From: Hyalangium ruber
Lineage (GTDB): Bacteria > Myxococcota > Myxococcia > Myxococcales > Myxococcaceae
Direction of reading: 5' to 3'
Assembly: GCF_034259325.1 (NCBI RefSeq)
Contig: NZ_JAXIVS010000002.1
Location: forward strand, 434,001 to 498,000
DNA length: 64,000 nucleotides
The notes beneath the pieces were generated by a model, which was not told where the DNA came from, searched no databases, and saw nothing but the letters and a program-made list of their open reading frames with translations. Both the position numbers and the translations under genes were made by a program. Shown here piece by piece: positions 53,466-62,939 of the stretch (the first letter of the stretch is position 1; every line of letters starts with the position of its first letter).

Positions 53466-54842
53466 TCAGTTGATGCGCTGCTCGGGCTGCAGCGCCTCCA
53501 CGAGGCGGGCACGCTGCAGCTTTCCGTTCGAGGTCCGGGGCAACTGTTCCACCCGGTAGAACTCGGTGGGAATCTTGTGCGGGGACAGGCTGCCACGCAG
53601 CGTCTGCCGCAGCTCGCGCTTGGCAGGGCATGAGCTCGAGGGTCGAAGCTGGAGGAAGGCCGTGAGCGTGGTCCCATACAGCGGGTCCTCCTGCCCCCAG
53701 ACGGCGGCGTCCTCCACGCCCGGCAGCTCACGCAGCGCCGCTTCGATCTCGAACGGGCTCAGACGCTCGCCCCCTACCTTGAGCAAGTCGTCATTGCGGC
53801 CCAGGAGCGTCACCAGGCCGTCGGGTCCCAGCTCCGCGATGTCTCCGGTGCGCAACCACCCATCCTCGACCTTCTCGCGCGTGGCCTCGGGGGCTCCGAG
53901 ATAGCCCAGCATCACCTGTTCGCCTCGCACGCAGAGCTCGCCCTCGCCCGTGAGCTTCACGGCCAGGGTGCCCACGGGAAAGCCGGTGGCGCTGCTCAGG
54001 AAGGCGGGATGATCGCTGCGCAGACACAGCACGCGCGGCGACAGTTCCGTCTGGCCGTAGTTCGTATAGATGCGGCTCGCGGGAAACGCCTGCAACAGGC
54101 GCTGGCGCAGGGGAAGGCTCAGCGCCGCGCCGGCCGAGACCACATGTGTCACTCCCTGGGTACCCTCAGGCCCGGCGCCCAGCAAGCGCAGCAGCGCCTC
54201 ATAGTGGGAGGGAACGCCGCTGATCATCCCCACCAGCTTCCCCTCTTCCAGCAGCGCCTTGAGCTCCACCAGGTTGCCGAGCAGCGTGGTGGGAAGGCCC
54301 GCCGACAGCGCCGGGAGCAACTGTCCCAGCAGCCCGAAGGAGTACGAGAGCGGAAGGAAGAGGGTCTGCATGGGCGCCGCGGCGAAGTCCAGGGAGGCCA
54401 GGACCGCGGCCACGTTCGCCTCGATGTTCCGCCGCGAGAGCTGCACCGCGCGCGGAGCCCCCGTGCTCCCGGAGGTGAACAGCACGAGCGCCGTGTCCGG
54501 GTGGTGCTGGGTCACTCCGGACACACTGCGCCACCCGCTGGTCAAGGATTCATTCAGCTCGAAGCAACACCCCAGCCCCTTCCGCCTTACCTCCACCTCC
54601 GTGGAGGTCCACTCCGGCGCGAACACGGCCAGGGGAATGCCCGCTTCATAGAGGGCCAGGAAGCTGGCGATGAACGCCCGGCTCCGGTGGGCGCGCAGGA
54701 TGGCCACTCCCGGGGGCAGTCCCGCGAGGCGGGCCTTGCGCTCCTCGACCTCCTGCCGCAGGGCTTCGAAGGAGACCGCCTCGGTGCCGAGAAGAAGAGC
54801 TGTCGCGGCATCTGCTCGGGTGAATGCGTACACGGCGCTCAT
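53466..54842 (-). CDS. Acyl/aryl-AMP ligase (ANL superfamily)
   Basis: A 458-residue adenylate-forming enzyme: P-loop L-F-T-S-G-S-T-G-A-P (123-128 core), T-N-Y-G-Q-T-E, G-W-L-R-T-G-D, G-R-N-D-D-L-L-K-V-G-G-E-R and the catalytic Lys441 in R-T-S-N-G-K-L. It is shorter than typical acyl-CoA synthetases. It could load a free acid onto the operon's ACP (acyl-ACP ligase) or CoA. It is convergent with the KAS III operon, with its own promoter region at 54843-55019, so it may be regulated separately. Substrate unknown. Confidence 0.9.
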   Translation of the reverse strand: MSAVYAFTRADAATALLLGTEAVSFEALRQEVEERKARLAGLPPGVAILRAHRSRAFIASFLALYEAGIPLAVFAPEWTSTEVEVRRKGLGCCFELNESLTSGWRSVSGVTQHHPDTALVLFTSGSTGAPRAVQLSRRNIEANVAAVLASLDFAAAPMQTLFLPLSYSFGLLGQLLPALSAGLPTTLLGNLVELKALLEEGKLVGMISGVPSHYEALLRLLGAGPEGTQGVTHVVSAGAALSLPLRQRLLQAFPASRIYTNYGQTELSPRVLCLRSDHPAFLSSATGFPVGTLAVKLTGEGELCVRGEQVMLGYLGAPEATREKVEDGWLRTGDIAELGPDGLVTLLGRNDDLLKVGGERLSPFEIEAALRELPGVEDAAVWGQEDPLYGTTLTAFLQLRPSSSCPAKRELRQTLRGSLSPHKIPTEFYRVEQLPRTSNGKLQRARLVEALQPEQRIN

Positions 54843-54872
54843 GAGGAGACAGCGTACAGGGAGGGACTGTCG

Positions 54873-54901
54873 CGCCCGTTCCGCCTGGGCAGAAACGGGC
54901 G
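54873..54901. other. Inverted repeat in the divergent promoter gap
   Basis: CGCCCGTT-N13-AACGGGCG, an 8-bp inverted repeat in the 177-bp gap between the ligase gene and the large hybrid kinase gene. It may be an operator or a leader hairpin of the ligase transcript. Confidence 0.3.
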
Positions 54902-55019
54902 GGTTCGGCCGGTTTGACTAGGGGACAAATCGCCCCGCGGTACGGCATGCCTCCTGCCGGAATAGGCGATCCTCGGTATTGTGAGTGTCGCCAGGAGTGG
55001 TTCCCCCTGTGGCTGTTTG

Positions 55020-58000
55020 ATGAGCTCTTCCCAGTCCGATCCTCAGGTCCAGCTCGATCGGCAGCGCCTCCGTGAGCGCGAGGAGCAGCTACGCCTCGCC
55101 CAGGAAGCGGGCGGCATTGGCGTGTTCTCGGTGGACATCACCACCAACATCATCACCGTGACCCCGCACTTCTGCCGCCTGTATGGCCTCGAGCCCGTGG
55201 ACACACTCTCCGCGCTCGACATCGAGGCGTGCATCGTTCCCGAGGACCGGTACATCGCCTCGACCGAGGAGTCACGGGTGCGCGGAAACGCGCGGCCCGC
55301 CGTCGAATATCGAATCCGCAAGGCCGACACGGGCGAGCTGCGGTGGATCTCCCGCCGCGCCGAGTTCGTCCAGGACGCCCAGGGAAGGCCGGTCCGGCTC
55401 ATCGGCGTCGTGCTCGACGTGACCGAGCGTCGGCGCGCCGATGACGCGCTCAGCGAGGCCAACGAGCGCATCCAGCTGGCGCTCAACGCGGGCGCGGTGC
55501 TCGGCACCTGGGTCTGGGACATCCCCATCGACCAGATCCGAGGTGACGAGCGCTTCGCGAGGACCTTCTCGATCGATCCCGTCCGGTGCGCCCAGGGGCT
55601 GCCGTTCAGCATCCTCATCGAGTCGATCCACGCCGAGGACCGCGCGCGCATCGAGGCACAGGTGGTGCGGGCCATGAAGAGCGGAGGGCCCTACCGCGCC
55701 GAGTATCGCGTCCGGCAGATCGACGGCTCCTATTTATGGATCGAAGCGAACGGCCACTGCGAGCTCACCGCCGAGGGCAAGCCGCTGCGCTTTCCCGGCG
55801 TGCTCATCAACATCGACGAGCGCAAGAAGGCGGAGCTGCGCCAGGCCGCCCTCATCGAGATCGGCGACCGACTGCGCGAGCTGGGGGACACGGCCGCCGT
55901 CGCCGGTGCCGCCATGGAGGTGGTCGGGCGTCTCTTCGGCCTGCTGCGCGCCGGCTTCGGCACGGTCGCCACGGCCCACCAGCACCTCGTGGTCGAGCGG
56001 GACTGGGTCCGCGGCCCCGGCACGGTCAGCGTGGCGGGCACGCACCCCTTCACCGCATACGGCGCCTACTTCGATGAGCTCCTGCGCGGCGAGACGGTCA
56101 TCGTCTCCGACGCCGAGACGGACCCGAGGACCGCTACCGCCGCCGCCCGGCTGCGCTCGTTCGGCATCCGCGGCATGGTCAACGTGCCGCTGATGGAGCA
56201 CGGCCGGCTGGTCGCTGTCCTGTTCCTCCACGACCTGGAGCCCCGGCACTGGACCCAGGACGAGATTGAATTCACCCGCAACGTCGCCGACCGCATCTGG
56301 GCGGCCAGCGAGCGCATCAAGGCGGTGATGGAGCTGCGGCGAGCCAATGAGACGCTCGAGCAGCGCGTCGCGCAGCGCACGCGTGAGCGCGACCGCGTCT
56401 GGAACGTCTCCCAGGACCTGCTGCTGGTGGCGGACCTCGAGGGCCGCTTCCTCAGCGTCAACCCCGCGTGGACCGAAGTGCTCGGCTGGAGCGCGGAGGA
56501 GCTGCTGGGCAAGACCTCCGCCTGGATGGAGCACCCCGATGACCACCCGAAGACCCGGGCCGAGGTGGCGCGCCTGGCCGAGGGGCTCCGCACGCTGCGC
56601 TTCGAGAATTCCTTCCGGCACAAGGACGGCTCCTACCGCCTCCTGGCCTGGACGGCCGTCCCCGTCCCCGAGGATGGGCTGCTCTACGCCTTCGCGCGCG
56701 ACGTCACCGAGCAACGTCAGGTCGAGGAGCAGCTGCGCCAGGCCCAGAAGATGGAGGCCATTGGCCAGCTCACCGGCGGCGTGGCGCACGACTTCAACAA
56801 CCTGCTCCAGATCATCGGCGGCAACCTCCAGCTTTTGCAGCGCGACCTGGCCGGCAACGAGCGCGCCGCGCGCCGCGCGCAGACCGCCCTCGGAGCCGTC
56901 GAGCGCGGTGCCCGGCTCGCCTCCCACCTGCTCGCGTTCTCTCGCCGCCAGCCCCTCGAGCCCCTGGTCCTCAACCTGGGCCAGCTGCTGAGCGGGATGG
57001 AGGAGCTGCTGCGCCGCGCCCTGGGCGAGCACATCGCGGTGGAGACCGTCATCGCCCCGGATCTGTGGAACACGTTCGTCGACCCCAACCAGCTCGAGAA
57101 CGTCATCCTCAACCTGGCCATCAACGCCCGAGACGCCATGCAGAGCAGCGGCAAGCTGACCCTCGAGGTCGGCAACGCCCTGCTCGATGCGCCCACCGAG
57201 CCGCTGCCCCCGGAGGTGAAGCCCGGCGAGTACGTGCTGCTGTCCGTCTCCGACACCGGCAGCGGCATGCCCCCCGACGTCCTGAAGCGGGCCTTCGAGC
57301 CGTTCTTCACCACCAAGCCCGCGGGCCGAGGCACGGGGCTGGGGCTGAGCATGGTGTATGGCTTCGTCAAGCAGAGCGGCGGCCATATCCAGATCTCCAG
57401 CGCGGTGGGAGTTGGCACGACGCTGAAGCTCTACCTGCCCCGCGCCGCCCAGAGCGAGGCGACGACCACCGAGCTGCTCACCGGCCCCGTCGAGGGAGGG
57501 AACGAGACCGTGCTGGTGGTGGAGGACGATGCCGAGGTGCGCACCACGGTGGTGGAGATGCTGAGCGAGCTGGGCTACCGCGTGCTCAAGGCCGTGGACG
57601 CCCAGAGCGCCATGGCCATCATCCAGAGCGGCGTCTCGGTGGACTTGCTGTTCACCGATGTGGTGATGCCGGGCTCCATGCGCAGCACCGAGATGGTGCG
57701 GCAGGCCAAGGCGCTGCTGCCCGATCTCGAGGTGCTCTTCACCTCGGGCTACACGGAGGACGCCATCGTTCACGAGGGGCGGTTGGATCCGGGCGTCCAC
57801 CTGCTGAGCAAGCCCCACCGCCGCGAGGAGCTGGCGCGCAAGGTGCGCCTCCTGCTCAACAACCGCCAGCAGCGGCTGGAGGCCCGGGCACGGCACGACG
57901 CGCCCGCGCACGCGCCGGTGGCGGAAGCGGAGCGGCGGCTGCGCGTGCTGCTGGTGGAGGATGACGAGGAGATCCGCTCGGCGGCCCATGAGCTGCTGGA

Positions 58001-58298
58001 GATGCTCGGGCACGACGTGGTGTCGGTCTCGAGCGCGGAGGAGGCGCGAGGGGCGCTGGCGGCGGGCACCTTCGAGGTGCTGCTGACGGATGTGACGCTG
58101 CCGGGAATCTCGGGGCTGGAGCTGGCGCGAGAGGCCATGAGGAAGAGCGCTCAGCTGCGCATCATCCTCGCCTCGGGACATGGCCGCGCGGTGCTGGAAG
58201 GAGGCGCCGAGCGCTGGGAGGGCGTGGTGGTGCTGCCCAAGCCCTATGCCCTGGAGGCGATCCGCGGCGCCCTGGCGGAGGCGGTGGGCTCCCGCTGA
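55020..58298 (+). CDS. Large hybrid sensor kinase (PAS-PAS-GAF-PAS-HK-receiver-receiver)
   Basis: A 1092-residue soluble hybrid kinase. In order: two PAS/PAC domains (about 25-140, 150-275), a GAF domain (275-430), a third PAS (455-570), HisKA with His590 in G-G-V-A-H-D-F-N-N-L-L-Q (the NtrB-like HDFNN class), HATPase (N-L-A-I-N-A-R-D-A, G-T-G-L-G-L-S), then two receivers (L-L-F-T-D-V-V-M-P and L-L-T-D-V-T-L-P). ATG 55020 is chosen; GTG 54981 in the same frame is possible, and neither has a clear ribosome-binding site. The signal is intracellular and unknown. It is divergent from the ligase gene. Confidence 0.9.
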   Translation: MSSSQSDPQVQLDRQRLREREEQLRLAQEAGGIGVFSVDITTNIITVTPHFCRLYGLEPVDTLSALDIEACIVPEDRYIASTEESRVRGNARPAVEYRIRKADTGELRWISRRAEFVQDAQGRPVRLIGVVLDVTERRRADDALSEANERIQLALNAGAVLGTWVWDIPIDQIRGDERFARTFSIDPVRCAQGLPFSILIESIHAEDRARIEAQVVRAMKSGGPYRAEYRVRQIDGSYLWIEANGHCELTAEGKPLRFPGVLINIDERKKAELRQAALIEIGDRLRELGDTAAVAGAAMEVVGRLFGLLRAGFGTVATAHQHLVVERDWVRGPGTVSVAGTHPFTAYGAYFDELLRGETVIVSDAETDPRTATAAARLRSFGIRGMVNVPLMEHGRLVAVLFLHDLEPRHWTQDEIEFTRNVADRIWAASERIKAVMELRRANETLEQRVAQRTRERDRVWNVSQDLLLVADLEGRFLSVNPAWTEVLGWSAEELLGKTSAWMEHPDDHPKTRAEVARLAEGLRTLRFENSFRHKDGSYRLLAWTAVPVPEDGLLYAFARDVTEQRQVEEQLRQAQKMEAIGQLTGGVAHDFNNLLQIIGGNLQLLQRDLAGNERAARRAQTALGAVERGARLASHLLAFSRRQPLEPLVLNLGQLLSGMEELLRRALGEHIAVETVIAPDLWNTFVDPNQLENVILNLAINARDAMQSSGKLTLEVGNALLDAPTEPLPPEVKPGEYVLLSVSDTGSGMPPDVLKRAFEPFFTTKPAGRGTGLGLSMVYGFVKQSGGHIQISSAVGVGTTLKLYLPRAAQSEATTTELLTGPVEGGNETVLVVEDDAEVRTTVVEMLSELGYRVLKAVDAQSAMAIIQSGVSVDLLFTDVVMPGSMRSTEMVRQAKALLPDLEVLFTSGYTEDAIVHEGRLDPGVHLLSKPHRREELARKVRLLLNNRQQRLEARARHDAPAHAPVAEAERRLRVLLVEDDEEIRSAAHELLEMLGHDVVSVSSAEEARGALAAGTFEVLLTDVTLPGISGLELAREAMRKSAQLRIILASGHGRAVLEGGAERWEGVVVLPKPYALEAIRGALAEAVGSR

Positions 58299-58373
58299 AC
58301 CTACCTCGGCACACGGGGACTCGATGGGGCGGGCGGACAGCCCTCCGCCCGAGGCGCTAGACTGCGCCCCATC

Positions 58374-59114
58374 TTGGAACGCTCCCGCGCCGCCCCTTCT
58401 CCCGCTTCCCACGAAGCCAGCGTGGCCTCCCTGCCGGAGGGGCTTCCCCCGTTGACCGAGTTGATCCAGGAGGCCCTGGCCCCCGGTGCCGCCCGCGCCG
58501 AGGTGGACAAGCTGCTCGCGGGCCTCGCCGAGCCTCCACCCCCGGAGCCAGACCTGCGCGAGCACGCGGATCGGCTGCTGTCCCTCATCGAGGACAAGCA
58601 CCTGGGGGACTTCACCGGCAGCGATGGCCGCACGGTGCGCGCCGCCGCGGTCCAGGCCCTCGTGTCACTTGGCTACCCCTACGCGCTCGAGGTGCCCCCC
58701 GAGGCGCTCGACGCCTCCGAGCTCCGGGCGTCGCGCGGCGCCGCCGACAGCTCCAGCGGCGCCACCAAGCAGAAGGTGGGGCTGGGCATCATCTCCGTCC
58801 TCGGACTGGGGGAGCTGCTCCCCGCCATCGTCCTCGCCAACATCGCCCCCACGGAGGCAGGCGCGATCTTCGCGTGGAGCCTGCTCTTCATCAGCCTCAC
58901 CACCCTCGTGCCGACGCTCCTGCTGCTGATCGGCCGGGAGCAGCGCATGCGGTTCCTCCAAGGCCTGGGCACGGTGTGGCTCAGCGGGGTGGGCCTGCTC
59001 TGGATGGTGCCGGGCATCTACCTGCTCCTCCGAGAGCCCCTCGGGTTGATTCCCATGGGCATCGGCGCGCTCACCCTCCTCAGCGCTGTGCTCATGAACA
59101 CGGGCGACGATTGA
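58374..59114 (+). CDS. Predicted membrane protein with four C-terminal helices
   Basis: About 246 residues if started at TTG 58374; GTG 58422 is an alternative. Residues 20-125 are soluble, acidic and Ala/Glu/Pro-rich, and the C-terminal 110 residues contain four hydrophobic segments. No family motif is recognised. It starts 76 bp after the hybrid kinase stop. Confidence 0.6.
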   Translation: MERSRAAPSPASHEASVASLPEGLPPLTELIQEALAPGAARAEVDKLLAGLAEPPPPEPDLREHADRLLSLIEDKHLGDFTGSDGRTVRAAAVQALVSLGYPYALEVPPEALDASELRASRGAADSSSGATKQKVGLGIISVLGLGELLPAIVLANIAPTEAGAIFAWSLLFISLTTLVPTLLLLIGREQRMRFLQGLGTVWLSGVGLLWMVPGIYLLLREPLGLIPMGIGALTLLSAVLMNTGDD

Positions 59115-59121
59115 GCGGGGC

Positions 59122-59676
59122 TTACTCCTCCTCGACCTTCGGCGGCTTGCGCAGGTGCCGGTAGGCGATCTCCGACAGCGCCTTGAAGGCGGGCACCTTC
59201 CAGGGTACCCCGTGCCGCGCCCGCCACCCCTCTGACCACTGCATGAAGGCCTCGAGCTGCTCGGGGCTGGGAGCCACCTGCCACCGCGCGGTCTTGGCGC
59301 GCTCCAGCGCCTCCAGCGGGCTGTCCCCCTGGGCCACCAGCACGCAGAGCGCCAGCGTCGCGCTGCGCCCCACGCCGTGCTCACAGTGGATGTAGACCTT
59401 GTGGCCGAGCTCCAGGTGCTCGCTCACCCACCGCACCCCGTCCTCCAGCATCTCCTCGTTGATGGCCCGCAGGTCCACCGTGGGCAGGTGCAAGAAGGTG
59501 ATGCCGTGCTCGCGCAGCACATGCTCGTCGTCACGCGCCTCCACCCGCACGTCCACCACGTGGCGAATGCCGAGCTGCAGCGCCATGTGCTCCACGGCTT
59601 CGACGGGGAAGCGGCCTCCCACCGCCAGCTGGGGCGTTATCCAGTTGAGGTTCAGCTTCCATCCAGGCTCCTTCAT
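59122..59676 (-). CDS. Dual-specificity protein phosphatase
   Basis: A 184-residue cytoplasmic phosphatase with the PTP signature H-C-E-H-G-V-G-R-S-A (catalytic Cys and Arg) and an upstream D-L-R-A loop that may supply the general acid. A GGAGGG ribosome-binding site lies 6 bp before ATG 59676. It may dephosphorylate Ser/Thr/Tyr proteins, which fits myxobacteria with many eukaryotic-type kinases. It is convergent with the membrane protein gene. Confidence 0.85.
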   Translation of the reverse strand: MKEPGWKLNLNWITPQLAVGGRFPVEAVEHMALQLGIRHVVDVRVEARDDEHVLREHGITFLHLPTVDLRAINEEMLEDGVRWVSEHLELGHKVYIHCEHGVGRSATLALCVLVAQGDSPLEALERAKTARWQVAPSPEQLEAFMQWSEGWRARHGVPWKVPAFKALSEIAYRHLRKPPKVEEE

Positions 59677-59991
59677 GCGTGTCCCTCCTCACCCACCGCC
59701 CCGCCGCGGCGCGGCATTCACGGTAGATCCGCACCCCGCTCCCGGGCACCCCTGAGCCACCTCCCTGAAGGATTCCAGACGCTTGGAGACAAGAGTCGCT
59801 GGCGACCCGCCCCTCTACGTGAGGACGAGTCAGCGTTGACGCAACTCAGAGGGTTTCCTGTGCGAGAATAAGCACGACCAAAATGGGTTTTGGAACCGTG
59901 GCTGGAGCCGTCATCCCCCACTCCAGCCCTCCATCACGAGGCTCCCGTCTCATCCCAGCGGGAGCCTCGTGTCATTTCCAGACCCCGACGC
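59677..59991. other. 315-bp intergenic region with two hairpins
   Basis: Between the phosphatase and the degenerate receiver gene. It has an AT-richer patch (59860-59895), then a small repeat GGCTGGAG/CTCCAGCC, then the 13-bp hairpin at 59935-59971. It contains no convincing open reading frame. Part of it must be the phosphatase promoter. A small RNA is possible but unsupported. Confidence 0.5.
59935..59971. terminator. Perfect 13-bp hairpin, likely terminator of the degenerate receiver gene
   Basis: CACGAGGCTCCCG with CGGGAGCCTCGTG, an 11-base loop, 20 bp beyond the stop of the minus-strand gene at 59992. It could also end a plus-strand RNA; it is followed by TCATTT on the plus strand. Confidence 0.6.
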
Positions 59992-60537
59992 TCAGAGCTC
60001 CGTGAGCCGCGAAGGCGGCTCCGCCAGGCCCAACGCGGCGCCGAGGCTCGAGCGCAGCTCTCCCTGCTGCCAGGGGCTCGGCAGGGTGAAGTGGCTCACC
60101 GAGGCGCGACGCATGGAGGAGGCGTGCTCGGAGCCCAGCGCGCTGGACAGCAGGATGCGCGGCCCGTCGTACGCGTGGTCCACCACCCGTGCCAGGAACC
60201 AGGACGCGCCGTGCTCATCGCTCAGGTCCAGGTCGACGATGAGCGCGGCCAGCGAGGGGCTCGCCGACAGCTTGCGCACGGCCGAGTCGAAGGTGCTGGC
60301 GTTGAGCAGCTCGAACTCCCGCGTCAGCTCACGCGCCACCGCGTTGCGCACGCTCGCCGCCTCCGCCACCACGAGGATCGTCGGCGGCTGCTCCGCTCCC
60401 GAGCGCTCCAGCGGCGAGCGCCTCGAGGGGAGCGTCCCCAACACGGAGGGTGCGGGCACACTCCAGTCCTCCAGGCGAGTTGCCCGGCGCCGGAGCCCCT
60501 TGTGCTCCGTCTTCGAGGATTCGGTCGCTGGAGCCAT
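59992..60537 (-). CDS. Degenerate receiver-like protein
   Basis: A 181-residue soluble protein. ATG 60537 (MAPATESSK) is preferred over a TTG 69 bp upstream. The N-terminal 50 residues are Pro/Ser/Arg-rich; residues 50-170 follow a CheY-like alternation (P-T-I-L-V-V-A-E, A-A-L-I-V-D-L-D-L-S-D, R-I-L-L-S-S). The acidic pair at the start is replaced by A-E-A and the conserved Lys position reads F-T-L-P-S, so canonical phosphorylation is doubtful. It may be a pseudo-receiver. Function unknown. Confidence 0.65.
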   Translation of the reverse strand: MAPATESSKTEHKGLRRRATRLEDWSVPAPSVLGTLPSRRSPLERSGAEQPPTILVVAEAASVRNAVARELTREFELLNASTFDSAVRKLSASPSLAALIVDLDLSDEHGASWFLARVVDHAYDGPRILLSSALGSEHASSMRRASVSHFTLPSPWQQGELRSSLGAALGLAEPPSRLTEL

Positions 60538-60728
60538 GAGGCCAGCACCGGAGAGCAGCGGCCTGGACACACGCTCAGAGTAAACCCCCGTGGGGTGCCG
60601 AATCAATCGCGGGTTCGGTCCATCCGAGGACGCCTACATGCCTGGAGAGGACATGCCACAAGGTCCGCATGTCCGTTGGCGGAGTCACGCCTTGTGCGTT
60701 GGTACAAACCCACCCCGGCGATCGGCGC

Positions 60729-61946
60729 TCACCCCGCGACCAGCGTCAGCTCGGTGATTTCGGGCGCGGGCCCCAGCCGCAGCGGCGGCCCCCAGTAGCC
60801 AGTGCCCCGGCTGGTGTACACGCGCACCCCGGCGATCGTCGCCAGCCCGCGGATGACGGGCTGCTGGAGCTTCACGAAGAACATGAAGGGGAAGATCTGC
60901 CCGCCGTGCGTGTGCCCGGACAGCTGCAGGTCCACCTCCAGCCCCCGCGCCAGGAAGGCCGTGCGGGGCTGGTGCGCCAGCAGCAGGCGTGGCACTCCCG
61001 AGGGCGCGCTCGCCAGCGCCACGTCCGGCCGGCACGCGTGCGCCGGGTCCATCCGCCCGCCCTCGTGGTCCGTCACGCCCGCCACGACGAGCCGCGCCTG
61101 CGCGCGTTCGACGACGCGGTGCTCGTTCTGGAGCACCGTGAGCCCCAGCCGCGCCACCTCGGCGGCCCAGGCGGCGCCCCCGTGGTAGTACTCGTGGTTG
61201 CCGGTGACGTAGTAGACGCCGAGCTCGGCGCGCAGCCCGGACAGCGGCGCCACCTCCTCGCGCAGCGTGCGCACGCTGCCGTCCACCAGGTCTCCCGTCA
61301 CCGCGATGATGTCCGGCTTCAGCGCGTTCACCTGCTCCACCACGCGCCGCAGGAAGTGCCGGTCCAGCGTGGGGCCGATGTGGACATCGGAGATCTGCAC
61401 CACGCGCACGCCGTCCAGGCCTGGGCCCAGCTTCGCGATGGGCACCCGCACCCGCTCCACGCGGGCCCGGCCGCGCGCCGTGAGGAACGCGAAGGCGAGC
61501 GCCGGCACCACCACCCCCACCACGCCCAGCGCCTTGCCCCGCGCGAGCGCCTGGGGCTCGGGCGCCGTGCCGAACAGCCCCCAGGCCACGCCCACGAGGT
61601 CCGCCACCAGCGTGGCCGTGAGCAGCAACCCGAAGGCGCCCAGCCACAGCATGGACGTCCAGTAGAGCACCTGGTTGAGCAGTGTGGGCTTCCGGCGCGA
61701 GGCCACGAAGCCCAGGGGAATGGAGACGAAGAGCAGCCCCAGCGCGCCCCAGCCCAGCGTCGTCCACGGTGCGCCCAGGTGGGGCGCGGACACCAGCCGC
61801 ACCCCGAGGTAGGCGTGCAGGCCGCCGATCAGCCCCACCGCGAGGAGCATCGCCAGCAGCCCTCGGATGAAGAGGCCGATGGGGATCTGGCTCATCCTGA
61901 CGCCGTCGCTCTGCTCGTGCTCCACGCCCTGGGAGAACTCCGCCAT
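60729..61946 (-). CDS. Membrane-anchored metallophosphoesterase (YaeI-like)
   Basis: A 405-residue protein: ATG 61946 has GGAG six bases upstream; ATG 61895 is an alternative. It has four hydrophobic helices (about 25-150), then a calcineurin-type phosphoesterase with D-V-H-I-G-P, G-D-L-V-D-G, G-N-H-E-Y-Y, L-L-A-H-Q-P and S-G-H-T-H-G-G-Q. The catalytic domain probably faces the cytoplasm or periplasm at the membrane. Relatives act on phosphodiesters or lipid-linked phosphates; the substrate is unknown. Confidence 0.88.
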   Translation of the reverse strand: MAEFSQGVEHEQSDGVRMSQIPIGLFIRGLLAMLLAVGLIGGLHAYLGVRLVSAPHLGAPWTTLGWGALGLLFVSIPLGFVASRRKPTLLNQVLYWTSMLWLGAFGLLLTATLVADLVGVAWGLFGTAPEPQALARGKALGVVGVVVPALAFAFLTARGRARVERVRVPIAKLGPGLDGVRVVQISDVHIGPTLDRHFLRRVVEQVNALKPDIIAVTGDLVDGSVRTLREEVAPLSGLRAELGVYYVTGNHEYYHGGAAWAAEVARLGLTVLQNEHRVVERAQARLVVAGVTDHEGGRMDPAHACRPDVALASAPSGVPRLLLAHQPRTAFLARGLEVDLQLSGHTHGGQIFPFMFFVKLQQPVIRGLATIAGVRVYTSRGTGYWGPPLRLGPAPEITELTLVAG

Positions 61947-62129
61947 TGAACACTCCGCCAGCCACGCCTGCCTGGCCGTGGCCCTCGAGGATCCGAGCAT
62001 AACGTCCTGCCCCTGGCCGGCGCTCGACATCCCGTAGGGCCGCCCGGCGGGCCAGAGCACGAGCGGGTTGAAGCCCTCGGGCTCGCGGCTATGGTGCGCC
62101 CCGCTCAACCCTCTCACGGAGCAATGCCC

Positions 62130-62927
62130 ATGACGCGGATGCACGAGGTGGACTTCCAGATTCACGGGGACGACATGCAGTTCGTCGAGGTGGAGCTGGA
62201 TCCGAACGAGGCCGCCGTCGGCGAGGCCGGCGCGATGATGTACATGGAGGACGGCATCGAGATGGAGACCCTCTTCGGTGACGGCTCCGAGAAGAAGGGC
62301 GGCTTCTTCGGCTCGCTGCTGGGCGCCGGCAAGCGGCTGCTGACGGGCGAGTCGCTCTTCACCACGGTGTTCCTCAACCGGGGCAGCGGCAAGCGCAAGG
62401 TGGCCTTCGCGGCGCCGTACCCGGGGCGCATCATCCCCGTGGACCTGGGGAAGATGGGCGGCGAGCTCATCGCGCAGAAGGACAGCTTCCTGGCGGCGGC
62501 CAAGGGCGTGTCGCTGGGCATCGCCTTCCAGAAGAAGCTGGGCGCGGGCCTGTTCGGCGGCGAGGGCTTCATCATGCAGCGGCTGCAGGGAGACGGGCTG
62601 GCCTTCATCCACGCGGGCGGCACGCTGCACGAGCGCACGCTGGCCGCGGGCGAGGTGCTGCGGGTGGACACGGGCTGCATCGTCGCGTTCCAGCCGAGCG
62701 TGGATTACGACATCCAAATGGTGGGCGGCATCAAGACGGCCTTCTTCGGCGGCGAGGGGCTCTTCTTCGCCACGCTGCGCGGGCCGGGCACGGTGTGGCT
62801 CCAGTCCCTGCCGCTCAGCCGGCTGGCGGGCCGCATCCTGGCGGCGGCGGGACCAGGCGGGTCTCGCGACGAGGGCAGCGTCCTGGGCGGAGCGGGCCTG
62901 GGAGGCCTGCTGGGAGACAACGAGTAG
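62130..62927 (+). CDS. AIM24/TIGR00266 family protein
   Basis: A 265-residue protein with the TIGR00266 pattern: [47 protein letters not shown] and a Gly-rich C-terminus with G-G-G-L/G-L-L-G-D repeats. ATG 62130 has GGAG 8 bases upstream; ATG 62124 is also possible. Members resemble the yeast mitochondrial AIM24 protein; bacterial function is not known. Confidence 0.85.
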   Translation: MTRMHEVDFQIHGDDMQFVEVELDPNEAAVGEAGAMMYMEDGIEMETLFGDGSEKKGGFFGSLLGAGKRLLTGESLFTTVFLNRGSGKRKVAFAAPYPGRIIPVDLGKMGGELIAQKDSFLAAAKGVSLGIAFQKKLGAGLFGGEGFIMQRLQGDGLAFIHAGGTLHERTLAAGEVLRVDTGCIVAFQPSVDYDIQMVGGIKTAFFGGEGLFFATLRGPGTVWLQSLPLSRLAGRILAAAGPGGSRDEGSVLGGAGLGGLLGDNE

Positions 62928-62939
62928 CCTCGCGCTCCG

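Noticed and set aside
55734-58601. 955-codon minus-strand frame opposite the large hybrid kinase
   Set aside because: Low-complexity Gln/Arg/Leu text with no domain; the plus strand encodes an intact multi-domain kinase.
61947-62717. N-terminal extension of the metallophosphoesterase
   Set aside because: That frame runs antisense through the AIM24-family gene and has no membrane or domain pattern; ATG 61946 has a good ribosome-binding site.
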